From NCBI GenBank assembly GCA_963611165.1, contig CAVDQG010000012.1, positions 1 through 50,569 of the forward strand: DNA of 50,569 bases, given 5' to 3'. Made by a program: the position numbers and the translations under genes. This DNA comes from SIG603 sp963611165. Lineage in GTDB: Bacteria > Bacillota > Clostridia > Oscillospirales > Acutalibacteraceae. The first letter of the stretch is position 1, and each line of letters starts with the position of its first letter. Under the pieces are notes generated by a model. That model had not been told where the DNA came from. It did no database searches and saw only the letters and a program-made list of their open reading frames with translations. Shown in pieces: positions 5,247 through 12,884 of the stretch.

Positions 5247-7397
5247 ATGAAAAAGAGAACATCAAAAATTGTTTCAATCGTAATGGCTCTGGCACTGGTG
5301 GTGTCGTGCTTTGCGCAGAACGCCTTTGCAGCGTCCTCAATTGACGCAGACGGATTCGAATTTGACGGCTGGACCGAAAGCTTCAGCTTCGATGTAAATG
5401 ATGTCACGGCGGGCGAAACCGTTGAAATAGGCGCAAGCCAAGAGGATATTTGCTTTGTGGCAGACTGCACCTCTGTCGACGGGCTCACCTACGGCGATGA
5501 GTTCACCGTTTCAAACAGCGGTTCGGGACTTGAAATTACAATCAACAAGAGCGGCGACTTCACGGTTACAACTCTCGCAAGAATGTCTAACCATGACCTT
5601 GACGGTTCAACCACAGGCAGAATCACAATTCAGTGCGGCGGCGCAAGCGCTGAGGTTTACGCTTCAGGTACATTGCCGGACGACCCATATCCGGGAGTTT
5701 CAACCACAGTTGCGTTTGAAACAGGCGTAGCGGGCGCAGTTGTCACTGTAGGCTCAAATGAGTACACAGCAGATTCAGACGGAACAGCTTATGCTACCGA
5801 TCTTGACACATACACAGTTTACACAGCTACCTGCTCGGCAGACGGCTATGACTTCAGCGATCAGTCCTATTCATTCTACATCGGCGCATCCGATATGTCT
5901 TCTGCAGGCGGTGCCGACAGAATCGAAACAGGCGACTATCAGACCTATACCTTCACGGGCACACCGCTGGAAAAGGACAAGGGAAGCGTTACAGCCACTA
6001 TAAACGGCGGTGACGGTGACGAAACCGTTACAGTTGCAAACTCCGACGGTGAAAGCGTAGTTCTTTCAAACGGCGACACAGAAGAGCTTCCTGTAGGCGA
6101 ATATACAGCAACAATTACTTTTGACGAAGATAAATACACAGTAGACAGCAGCTCCCTAACTGTTTCAGTCACAAAGAATAATACATCCACAGTAGAATTT
6201 ACTCTCACAGAAAACGAGCCCGATCCCGTTTACGGTACGGCGGTTATCACAGTTACCGATACGGACGGAAGCCCGATAAGCGGTGCGACTGTCACACTCG
6301 ATGACGGTCAGTCAGCTACAACAGGCGCTGACGGCAGCGCAGAGTTCCGGATAGAAGTAGGCGTAACCTATTCCGCTTCCATCACCGTTCCGTCAGGCTA
6401 CACCTACAGCGGCGGCGACATCGGCGGAATCAAGGTTGATAACGAGGGCGATTCCTTTAACGGAAACGCAACGGCAGAAAAGGACGCCGAGCCGACAGCA
6501 GAGCCTACAGCCGAGCCGACAACGGCACCGACGGCAGAGCCGACAACAAAGCCTACGGAAAAGCCTACTGCAGAGCCTACCGAGAAACCAACAGAAAAGC
6601 CGACTGAGAAGCCCACAGCTACTCCAAAGCCGACTAAGGCTCCGACAGAAAAGCCGACAGCTACCCCAAAGCCAACAAAGGCTCCTACAGAGAAGCCGAC
6701 TGCAACACCAAAGCCGACAGAAGCTCCTACAGCAACTCCGGCACCTAAGAGAACAATCAATGTTAAGGTCGTATGGAACGACGACAACAATAAGGCAAAT
6801 GCAAGACCGAGCTCACTTGAGGTTCAGCTTAACGCAAACGGCTCAAAGTATGCAAGCGAGAATCTCTCCGACGGCAACGGCTGGGCAAAGACATGGTCGG
6901 ATCTCGACAGAGGCTCTTCATGGAGCATTTCGGTAAACAACATACCGAACGGCTACTACAAGCAGACCTCACTCGACAGCTCAACGCTCACATTCACAAT
7001 CACTATGAATTACAGCGGAAGCAGTGCAACTCCGACTCCGGGACCGACAGCAGTTGTAACACCGAACCCGACAGCAACTCCGACCCCGAACAACAATAAC
7101 AACAATAATAACAACAGCAGTAACAGCACGGCAACACCGAGACCATCAGCTTCTCCGAAAGCATCGGCATCGGCTAAGCCTACATTCAAGCCCGCTCCGT
7201 CCACAAGTCCGTCCACAAGCCCAAACGGCAATCTGACGAACTCACCGAGCCCGTCACCGAGCAGCTCGAGAAACACGGATAAGGGCGGAAGCAACATCTT
7301 CCTTTGGATCTGCATCGTTCTTATCATCCTTTCCGCAGGCGGTATCGTAACGGTTATCACAATTATCGTTATCAACCAGAGAAAGCACAGACACTGA
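5247..7397 (+). CDS. Large secreted, membrane-anchored surface protein with Cna-B-like domains and PT repeats
   Basis: 716 aa. Residues 1-28 form a signal peptide (basic start, hydrophobic core, AFA cleavage). Beta-rich Thr/Asp/Gly domains follow; about 329-395 is a Cna-B/SpaA-like fold (SPISGATVTLDDG, TGADGSAEF). Residues about 412-502 are Pro/Thr/Glu/Lys repeats (AEPTAEPT, EKPTEKPT, ATPKPTKAPT), probably a stalk. About 503-589 is a clear Cna-B domain (INVKVVWNDDNNKANARP). A Thr/Pro/Asn/Ser spacer precedes a C-terminal transmembrane helix (about 685-709) with a short basic tail. No LPxTG motif is seen, so the anchor is the helix, not sortase. Likely a cell-wall-spanning surface stalk or adhesin. 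The ATG follows ATGAAAGGAAATATTT. Confidence 0.85.
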   Translation: MKKRTSKIVSIVMALALVVSCFAQNAFAASSIDADGFEFDGWTESFSFDVNDVTAGETVEIGASQEDICFVADCTSVDGLTYGDEFTVSNSGSGLEITINKSGDFTVTTLARMSNHDLDGSTTGRITIQCGGASAEVYASGTLPDDPYPGVSTTVAFETGVAGAVVTVGSNEYTADSDGTAYATDLDTYTVYTATCSADGYDFSDQSYSFYIGASDMSSAGGADRIETGDYQTYTFTGTPLEKDKGSVTATINGGDGDETVTVANSDGESVVLSNGDTEELPVGEYTATITFDEDKYTVDSSSLTVSVTKNNTSTVEFTLTENEPDPVYGTAVITVTDTDGSPISGATVTLDDGQSATTGADGSAEFRIEVGVTYSASITVPSGYTYSGGDIGGIKVDNEGDSFNGNATAEKDAEPTAEPTAEPTTAPTAEPTTKPTEKPTAEPTEKPTEKPTEKPTATPKPTKAPTEKPTATPKPTKAPTEKPTATPKPTEAPTATPAPKRTINVKVVWNDDNNKANARPSSLEVQLNANGSKYASENLSDGNGWAKTWSDLDRGSSWSISVNNIPNGYYKQTSLDSSTLTFTITMNYSGSSATPTPGPTAVVTPNPTATPTPNNNNNNNNNSSNSTATPRPSASPKASASAKPTFKPAPSTSPSTSPNGNLTNSPSPSPSSSRNTDKGGSNIFLWICIVLIILSAGGIVTVITIIVINQRKHRH

Positions 7398-7434
7398 TAA
7401 GGGTCTTCGTGGGAAAGATAAATTAAGCTAATTG

Positions 7435-7470
7435 AAATCCCGACTTGATGAGTTCAGGTCGGGATTTTTT
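7435..7470 (+). terminator. Terminator of the surface protein gene
   Basis: A 14-bp inverted repeat (AAATCCCGACTTGA / TTCAGGTCGGGATTT, one mismatch) with a 4-nt loop runs into TTTTTT. It lies 38 bp after the stop codon. Confidence 0.9.
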
Positions 7471-7605
7471 CTGTCTGACAAATTTCAGCGTATTATGTCT
7501 TAAAATCGCAAAAATAATTGTAAAATATCGAATTTGGTGTTAAGATTTATAATTAGATTACTTTGTACCCCAAAACACCAAAATTATTTTAACGGAGAAA
7601 ATTCT

Positions 7606-7905
7606 ATGAGTTATGTTTACGGAGCAATGTTCATCATATGCGGACTTATTTTGATGATAAAGCTCAAAAGTGAAAACAAAATCTTTTTGCCTCTCGGAAT
7701 TTATTTCATTCTCTTAGGCGTACTGCGCATTGTGCAGATAATATGGGCGGTAGAGGCTCTCACATGGGTCAGCCGTGTGCTCAGCGGAATTGCTCTTGCT
7801 TACTGTGTTGTTTTCTATGTGAGAAACGGCTCGTTCAAGAAGAACAGCAACGTTACGCAGTCGTCAAACGAGAAGAAGAGCAAGGACGATTCGGGCTTGT
7901 TCTGA
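7606..7905 (+). CDS. Small integral membrane protein of unknown function (99 aa)
   Basis: The frame stays open upstream, but the ATG at 7606 (MSYVYGAMFIICGLILMIK) follows AACGGAGAAAATTCT and is the likely start. Three hydrophobic segments are visible (about residues 3-20, 26-47 and 55-73), ending in a charged Ser/Lys tail (KKNSNVTQSSNEKKSKDD). It lies 21 bp before the AEC transporter on the same strand, so they are probably co-transcribed; a helper role in transport is only a guess. Confidence 0.7.
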   Translation: MSYVYGAMFIICGLILMIKLKSENKIFLPLGIYFILLGVLRIVQIIWAVEALTWVSRVLSGIALAYCVVFYVRNGSFKKNSNVTQSSNEKKSKDDSGLF

Positions 7906-7926
7906 TAAGCTGAGGAGGGGAAACAA

Positions 7927-8871
7927 ATGACAGCGTTTTTTACTACCTTACTTAAGGTAGCGATTATGCTCATACTCATTTCTGTCGGCTGGGTGCTTTC
8001 CAAGGTCGGAATGATAACCGACAAAGGCTCCAAGGATATAACGAATCTTCTCGTTTATGTCGTTGCGCCCTGTCTGAGCGTTTCTTCATTTTTGACGGCG
8101 GACACATCGAGCATAACGCCTAAGGATTTGATAATCGCATTTGCGAGTGCGGTTCTCGCAATGGGACTTGCGATAGTGCTTAGCTTTTTCTTCTACGGAA
8201 AAAGCCCTGACGAAGAGAAAAGAGTTATACGATTTGCAATCGTATTTTCAAACTGCGGATTTATGGGCTTACCGCTTGTCCAAAGCATTATAGGCGCTCA
8301 TGCTATTGTTTACTGCACCATGTTCCTTGCGGTTTTCAATATCCTCACATGGACTTACGGCTACATTATGATGAGCACGGGCAATCTTTCCGTGCTTTCT
8401 ACCATAAAGCTTGCGTTCATAAATCCCGGAACAATCGGTATTGCCATCGGACTTCTGGTGTTTGTCTTTAACATCAAATTGCCCGATGTAATAGAGGCAC
8501 CGATAGACTATTTTGCGGCGCTTAATACTCCGCTTGCGATGATAGTTGTCGGAAATAATATCTCAAAGGTCAAATTCAGAGATATATTCACCGACAAAAA
8601 GGTCTATGCCGTGTCTTTCTTAAGACTAATCGTAGCTCCGCTTGTGCTTTTGCCGTTTTTGTGTCTTATGCATCCGATACACGATGTTTTTCTGACGACG
8701 GTGCTTCAGGCAAGTGCGCCTGTAGCCGCCAACTCGGTTATTTTTGCGGTTATGTTCGGCAGAGACGCAAAGCTTGCGTCCAAGCTTGTTGCGGCTTCCA
8801 CGATTATTTCGCTTGTAACCATACCGATACTCACGATGATAAGCGAATTTTGTATTACAGTATTTTGCTAA
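7927..8871 (+). CDS. AEC family transporter (auxin-efflux-carrier-like permease)
   Basis: 314 aa with about ten hydrophobic segments. FSNCGFMGLPLVQSIIGA in the middle and the second-half repeat NTPLAMIVVGNNIS and SAPVAANSVIFAVMFGRDAKLAS match the bacterial AEC family, which includes malate and other carboxylate carriers. RBS GCTGAGGAGGGGAAACAA precedes the ATG. A 99-aa membrane protein lies upstream and a DUF3006-like gene 9 bp downstream, so the three form an operon that probably extends into rpe. Substrate unknown. Confidence 0.9.
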   Translation: MTAFFTTLLKVAIMLILISVGWVLSKVGMITDKGSKDITNLLVYVVAPCLSVSSFLTADTSSITPKDLIIAFASAVLAMGLAIVLSFFFYGKSPDEEKRVIRFAIVFSNCGFMGLPLVQSIIGAHAIVYCTMFLAVFNILTWTYGYIMMSTGNLSVLSTIKLAFINPGTIGIAIGLLVFVFNIKLPDVIEAPIDYFAALNTPLAMIVVGNNISKVKFRDIFTDKKVYAVSFLRLIVAPLVLLPFLCLMHPIHDVFLTTVLQASAPVAANSVIFAVMFGRDAKLASKLVAASTIISLVTIPILTMISEFCITVFC

Positions 8872-8880
8872 GGAGAAAAT

Positions 8881-9054
8881 ATGGGCCCGTATTTTTATGT
8901 AGTTGACAGCATAAACGGAGATTATGCTTACTTAAAGAGAACAGATATCGAGAGTGACGAGCTTTTTCAGGTTGCGCTCGCTCTCTTGCCTGACGGAATG
9001 GACGAGGGAACTCATTTGAGATGGGAAAACCTCATCTATGAAATCACAGATTGA
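8881..9054 (+). CDS. DUF3006-like small protein (57 aa)
   Basis: An ATG behind AAGGAGAAAAT opens 57 codons starting MGPYFYVVDSINGDYAYLKR. The visible pattern, a strand with D.i.GDYA.L, then LLPDGMDEGTHLRW and a final strand, fits the DUF3006 family: very short Firmicutes proteins predicted to be a small beta-barrel. It sits between the AEC transporter (9 bp) and rpe (41 bp). Function unknown. Confidence 0.7.
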   Translation: MGPYFYVVDSINGDYAYLKRTDIESDELFQVALALLPDGMDEGTHLRWENLIYEITD

Positions 9055-9095
9055 TTGTAAAACTTAAGAAATTTGGCAAAGGAAAGGAAATAAAA

Positions 9096-9716
9096 ATGCT
9101 TATTGCACCATCAGTATTAGCCGCTGATTTTTCAAGACTTGACGAGGAAATGAAAAGAATAGCCACGGCTGATTTTGTACACCTTGATGTTATGGACGGC
9201 GATTTTGTCCCCAATATAAGCTTCGGCTTCCCTGTTATAAAGGGAATAAGAAAGTCGACTGAAGTACCGTTTGACGTTCATCTCATGATAAGCCATCCGC
9301 TTAAATATATCGAGAACTGCAAGCAGTCGGGAGCGGACGTGGTTTCGTTCCATGTTGAGTGCGGTGACGACACCGAGGCGGTTATCGATAAGATTACTGA
9401 GCTTGGAATGAAGCCTGCGCTTGCTGTCAAGCCGGGCACGGACATAAGCGTGGTCTATCCGTTTGTCGATAAGCTGTATATGGTATTGGTCATGACGGTT
9501 GAGCCGGGATTCGGCGGACAGAAGTTCATGGCAGACCAAATGGAGAAAGTAAAGACCCTTAAGGTGAAGTATCCCAAGCTTTTGGTTGAGTGTGACGGCG
9601 GAATAAACGAGAGCACTATTGATATTTGCAAGGAATCGGGCGTTGACATCAGCGTTGCGGGAACAGCGGTTTTCGGCGCAGAAGACCCCGAAAAGGCTAT
9701 TGCGGCACTTAGATAA
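9096..9716 (+). CDS. rpe: Ribulose-phosphate 3-epimerase
   Basis: 206 aa. It interconverts D-ribulose 5-phosphate and D-xylulose 5-phosphate in the pentose phosphate pathway. MLIAPSVLAADFSRLDEEM, ADFVHLDVMDGDFVPNISFG (metal-binding His/Asp), PFDVHLMISHP, VSFHVE, ALAVKPGTDI, VMTVEPGFGGQKF and VECDGGIN are all diagnostic and intact. The start at 9096 is chosen over an upstream in-frame codon because the family begins with this strand and AAAGGAAAT lies just upstream. Solitary placement outside a carbohydrate operon is common in Clostridia. Confidence 0.96.
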   Translation: MLIAPSVLAADFSRLDEEMKRIATADFVHLDVMDGDFVPNISFGFPVIKGIRKSTEVPFDVHLMISHPLKYIENCKQSGADVVSFHVECGDDTEAVIDKITELGMKPALAVKPGTDISVVYPFVDKLYMVLVMTVEPGFGGQKFMADQMEKVKTLKVKYPKLLVECDGGINESTIDICKESGVDISVAGTAVFGAEDPEKAIAALR

Positions 9717-9736
9717 AACAATTTGGTAAAAAACTT

Positions 9737-9775
9737 GGCTCAGGTATTCGGTAGAACGCCTGAGCCGCTTTGTTT
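9737..9775. terminator. Bidirectional terminator between rpe and the lipoprotein gene
   Basis: GGCTCAGG (9737-9744) pairs with CCTGAGCC (9759-9766). The + strand continues GCTTTGTTTGTG, and the minus strand continues AAGTTTTTTACC. The genes on the two sides converge here. Confidence 0.8.
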
Positions 9776-9811
9776 GTGTTTGCTTATGTATTACTTGTAT
9801 ATTACTTTTTA

Positions 9812-10297
9812 TCAGTCAAGTCCAAGATACTCGAGAACCTTATCGACATTGCCGGAAGCCACGTCCTCCTTGCCGTAAATGACAACCTTTCCGACTCTGA
9901 CAACCGCCTGATATTTGTCGCCGTTTCTGAGGTAATATTTGCTGTAGAATGATGTGCTTATATCCTTTTCAACATTGGCAGAGCTGTTAGATATGCTGCT
10001 CTCTATTGTTGCGAAAAGCTCGCTTGCGCTTGTTTCGTTGTCATACTGGATAAATTCGATTACCTCATTGTCGCTTTGAGCGATATAAAGCTTATCCATG
10101 TGCTCCTGGTCTGTTCCTGTTGTGGACTGGGAGACTGCAGAGAGGTCGACGCTGTCGCAGGCAAGCATGAAGTCGCCGTCCGTCGGCTCGCTCATTTTGG
10201 AGCATCCCGTAAAAGTGAGAGAAAGCACCGTGAGCATAAGGCAAAGGGCAAGCACTTTGCCGAATAATTTATTTGACTTGAAATTTGATTTAATCAT
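9812..10297 (-). CDS. Secreted lipoprotein of unknown function (161 aa)
   Basis: The ATG at 10297 (MIKSNFKSNKLFGKVLALCL) follows GAAAGGATTTTCGCA. A basic start and hydrophobic core end in a lipobox, LTFTGC, with Cys about residue 32; SKMSEPTDGD follows, so it is exported and lipid-anchored. The mature part has a beta/alpha pattern with repeated Ser/Asn (TIESSISNSSANVEKDISTS) and a strand VVRVGKVVIYGKED. It is somewhat like the DUF4358 lipoproteins of Clostridia, but I cannot confirm the family. Confidence 0.7.
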   Translation of the reverse strand: MIKSNFKSNKLFGKVLALCLMLTVLSLTFTGCSKMSEPTDGDFMLACDSVDLSAVSQSTTGTDQEHMDKLYIAQSDNEVIEFIQYDNETSASELFATIESSISNSSANVEKDISTSFYSKYYLRNGDKYQAVVRVGKVVIYGKEDVASGNVDKVLEYLGLD

Positions 10298-10405
10298 TGC
10301 GAAAATCCTTTCTTTTGACAAGCTGAACAAACGGCTAAACTTATGCCGTTTTGATGAAAATTTAAATTAAGTATAGCACCGTATTTCTGAAAATCCAATA
10401 TAAAA

Positions 10406-11257
10406 TCAAAAAAGCTCGGGGTGCATTCTGCTGTAATGGAAAATATACTGCTGGGCAATTCCTGCGTCTGTTCCGAAAATGCTCGGGTCAACATCGGGCA
10501 AAAGCTTTTCCATAGCCTTTTTCATCCAAACATCAACGGGGAAGCATTCCGTGCGGTGAAATCCGTACAAAAGAGCACAGTCGGCAACCTTAGGCCCGAT
10601 ACCCTTGACTGTCTTGATTTTTTTTCGTGCTTCGTCTATCGGCAGAGTATACAGTGATTCCAGAAATCCGTCTTCCAATGCGGCATTTGCTCCCGCAAGG
10701 ATGTATTTCGCACGGAAACCGCTTCGGATTACGGCTAAATCCTCTTCGCTGAGCCCTGCGATTTTTTCGGCACTAGGAAACGAGTAAAGATTTGTTCCGT
10801 CTGTTCTCTCTCCGAAGTTCTCGCACAGCCTTGCGATAATTCCCTTTATTCTCGGAATATTGTTGTTCTGGGAGATGATGAACGAACAGACCGCTTCCCA
10901 CGGCTCCTGCTTTAATATGCGTATGCCGGGAGCGTAGTCGGCGGCTTCCTTGAGCACTGGAGAAATTGCCGAAAGTCGGCTTCTTATCTCATCGTAGTCG
11001 GTAGCAAGGTCGAAGTAATCGTACCAGATTTTCTCAAAATCATTTCTGTCGCAGTGGAAGGTGACCGAGTTGTCGTCTGCCGTGAGAGTGAGGACTTTGC
11101 CGAATGCAATGCCGCTCCACGAGCCGTCTTTGTTTTCAGTCCAGCGGAAAGCCTGACCGCAATCGAGAGTTTGCGCTAAATCAAAAAGTTTTTTGATTGT
11201 TATGCCGTTTTCGGTTTCGTTTATGATGATGTTATCGTAATTTATATTGTTTGACAT
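10406..11257 (-). CDS. ogg: 8-oxoguanine DNA glycosylase / AP lyase (Ogg1-type)
   Basis: 283 aa. It removes 8-oxoguanine and cuts the abasic site. The N-terminal domain has LAQTLDCGQAFRWTENKDGS, the Ogg1 recognition block. The helix-hairpin-helix (IKTVKGIGPKVADCALLYG) contains the catalytic Lys at about residue 223. The FPVDVWMKKAM segment supplies the activating Asp, and EPWEAVCSFIISQNNNIPRI is the central helix with the conserved Asn run. Length fits bacterial Ogg1-like enzymes. It is transcribed alone; the next gene upstream lies 800 bp away on the other strand. Confidence 0.93.
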   Translation of the reverse strand: MSNNINYDNIIINETENGITIKKLFDLAQTLDCGQAFRWTENKDGSWSGIAFGKVLTLTADDNSVTFHCDRNDFEKIWYDYFDLATDYDEIRSRLSAISPVLKEAADYAPGIRILKQEPWEAVCSFIISQNNNIPRIKGIIARLCENFGERTDGTNLYSFPSAEKIAGLSEEDLAVIRSGFRAKYILAGANAALEDGFLESLYTLPIDEARKKIKTVKGIGPKVADCALLYGFHRTECFPVDVWMKKAMEKLLPDVDPSIFGTDAGIAQQYIFHYSRMHPELF

Positions 11258-12055
11258 GTGAATTTTCAGTCCTCAGAAGATATGTGGTAAGTTGTAAAAA
11301 AACAAGACAAGATTTAGAAAAAATGAGTTTTCCACATACATGTTTTCTTGCGCGCGTTTTAGATCCTGTGTGGATAACTCTGTGAATTTGTTGATAAATT
11401 CGGTCGGTTATTTGCTGAAAGTATAGCACAGGACTGCAAAAACGAAAAGCGAAAATTTGAGTATTGGGGAAAAGTCAAGAGAGAAAAATGCTTAATTGAC
11501 TGAATTCAACAGAGAAAAATTCAAAATTGTTAAAAACTCGGTGAAGAAGTTGAAAAATACGCCCTCAAAATCGTTTGTGCAGTTTGACAGAAACGAGAAA
11601 TCAATATATTGTGCATGAAGATTTGTTTGGCACGAATTAAAGGACGAACATTTTGTCGCTTTTGAAGCGTTTTGAACATCTCGAATTGTTGAAGATTTTT
11701 GTGGAAAACTGTTTTCAACAATTCAAAAAGGCTGTAAAATGCGGTTTTTGGCTCAAGTTTTCAACTTTTTCAACGAGTTATCCACGAAAATTCTTGAAAA
11801 CTTACAAAAACAAAGTGGAAATCGAAGGTAGGCGGAGGTTGGCGGGCAAAGGATTTTGCGAACACAATTTTTGTGCAAAAATGCCCTAAGAAAACTTGTG
11901 AAGAGCTTGCGTATTTAATGTGAAAAATCCGAAATTTTTGTAAATTACTGCGTTTTGCGGTACAAAGTATTTGAAGTTATTCTCGATTGGTGTTACAATA
12001 ACTAATATCTATGCAATAGTAAAAAACAAACGGAAATATAGGATAATACTTATTA
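11258..12055. other. 800-bp gene-poor stretch with DnaA-box-like sites
   Basis: No convincing gene is present. The stretch is AT-rich and holds a perfect DnaA box on the minus strand (TGTGGATAA, 11369-11377) and close variants: TTTTCCACA (11328-11336), TGTGGAAAA (11700-11708) and TTATCCACG (11778-11786). Short GTTTTCAAC/GTTGAAAA-type words recur around 11690-11770. It ends with the rlmB promoter. dnaA, dnaN and rpmH are absent, so it is not a standard oriC; a DnaA-titration or regulatory region is possible. Confidence 0.4.
11971..11999 (+). promoter_or_regulatory. Sigma-A promoter of rlmB
   Basis: TTGAAG (11971-11976) and TACAAT (11994-11999) are separated by 17 bp, 57 bp before the rlmB start codon. 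Confidence 0.65.
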
Positions 12056-12841
12056 ATGGAAAACAAGAATTACAGAGAAGAAAAGGACTCCTCTTACGGA
12101 GAGAACATAATAATCGGAAGAAATGCCGTAACCGAGGCTATCAGAAGCGGCAGAGCGATTGATTCCGTCTATGTGCAGAAGGGAAACCGTCACGGCTCGA
12201 TAACAGCCGTTCTTGCAAAGGCGAGAGATAAGGACATCAACATAAAAGAGGTTGATATAAGAAAGCTTGACAGAATGTGCGGCGGTGCAAACCATCAGGG
12301 AATATGCGCTACGGCGGCAGCTGCCGAGTACAGCGAGCTTGAGGATATTTTTGCGCTTGCAAAGGAGAGAAACGAAGCTCCGTTCATCATTATTTGTGAT
12401 GAACTCAGCGATCCGCACAATCTCGGTGCGATTATCAGAACCGCAGAGTGTGCCGGTGCTCACGGCGTTATCATTCCCAAGAGAAGAAATGTCGGACTTA
12501 CCTATTCTGTCGGAAAGACGAGTGCGGGCGCAGTCGAGTATGTACCCGTTGTCAGAGTGACAAATCTTCCAAACACGATAGACGAGCTCAAAGAAAAGGG
12601 ACTTTGGGTATATGCCGCAGACATGGACGGAAACCCGTGGTGCGAGCAGGATTATTCCGGCCCTGTCGCGCTTGTTGTCGGTTCTGAGGGCGAGGGCGTA
12701 GGCAGACTTGTCAAGGAAAAGTGCGATTTCACCGTTTCTCTTCCGATGAAGGGCAAGATAAATTCACTTAATGCCTCTGTTGCCTGCGGAATCATATGCT
12801 ATGAGGTTTCACGCCAGCGCTCAGGTCTTAAGTCAAAGTAA
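12056..12841 (+). CDS. rlmB: 23S rRNA (guanosine-2'-O)-methyltransferase, SpoU/TrmH family
   Basis: 261 aa. GRNAVTEAIRSGRAIDSVYVQKG and GANHQGICATAAAAEY form the N-terminal RNA-binding domain. IIICDELSDPHNLGAIIRTAEC, KTSAGAVEYVPVVRVTNL, ALVVGSEGEGVGRLVKEKCD and LPMKGKINSLNASVACGI are the three SPOUT knot motifs with the catalytic Arg and the SAM-binding knot. It modifies a G of the peptidyl-transferase loop, or a related 23S site. No strong Shine-Dalgarno is visible directly before the ATG. The next gene starts 43 bp after its stop. Confidence 0.92.
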   Translation: MENKNYREEKDSSYGENIIIGRNAVTEAIRSGRAIDSVYVQKGNRHGSITAVLAKARDKDINIKEVDIRKLDRMCGGANHQGICATAAAAEYSELEDIFALAKERNEAPFIIICDELSDPHNLGAIIRTAECAGAHGVIIPKRRNVGLTYSVGKTSAGAVEYVPVVRVTNLPNTIDELKEKGLWVYAADMDGNPWCEQDYSGPVALVVGSEGEGVGRLVKEKCDFTVSLPMKGKINSLNASVACGIICYEVSRQRSGLKSK

Positions 12842-12884
12842 AATAACAATACAGAGAAAAATCCTTGAAAGGGATGCAAAAATA

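Noticed and set aside
6404..6936. Long open frames on both strands inside the surface protein gene
   Set aside because: They are by-products of the PT-repeat codons; translations are Val/Gly/Ser- or Arg/Gln-rich repeats without a ribosome-binding site.
11258..12055. Chromosomal origin oriC
   Set aside because: DnaA-like boxes exist, but dnaA, dnaN, rpmH, gyrB or parAB are absent from the neighbourhood.
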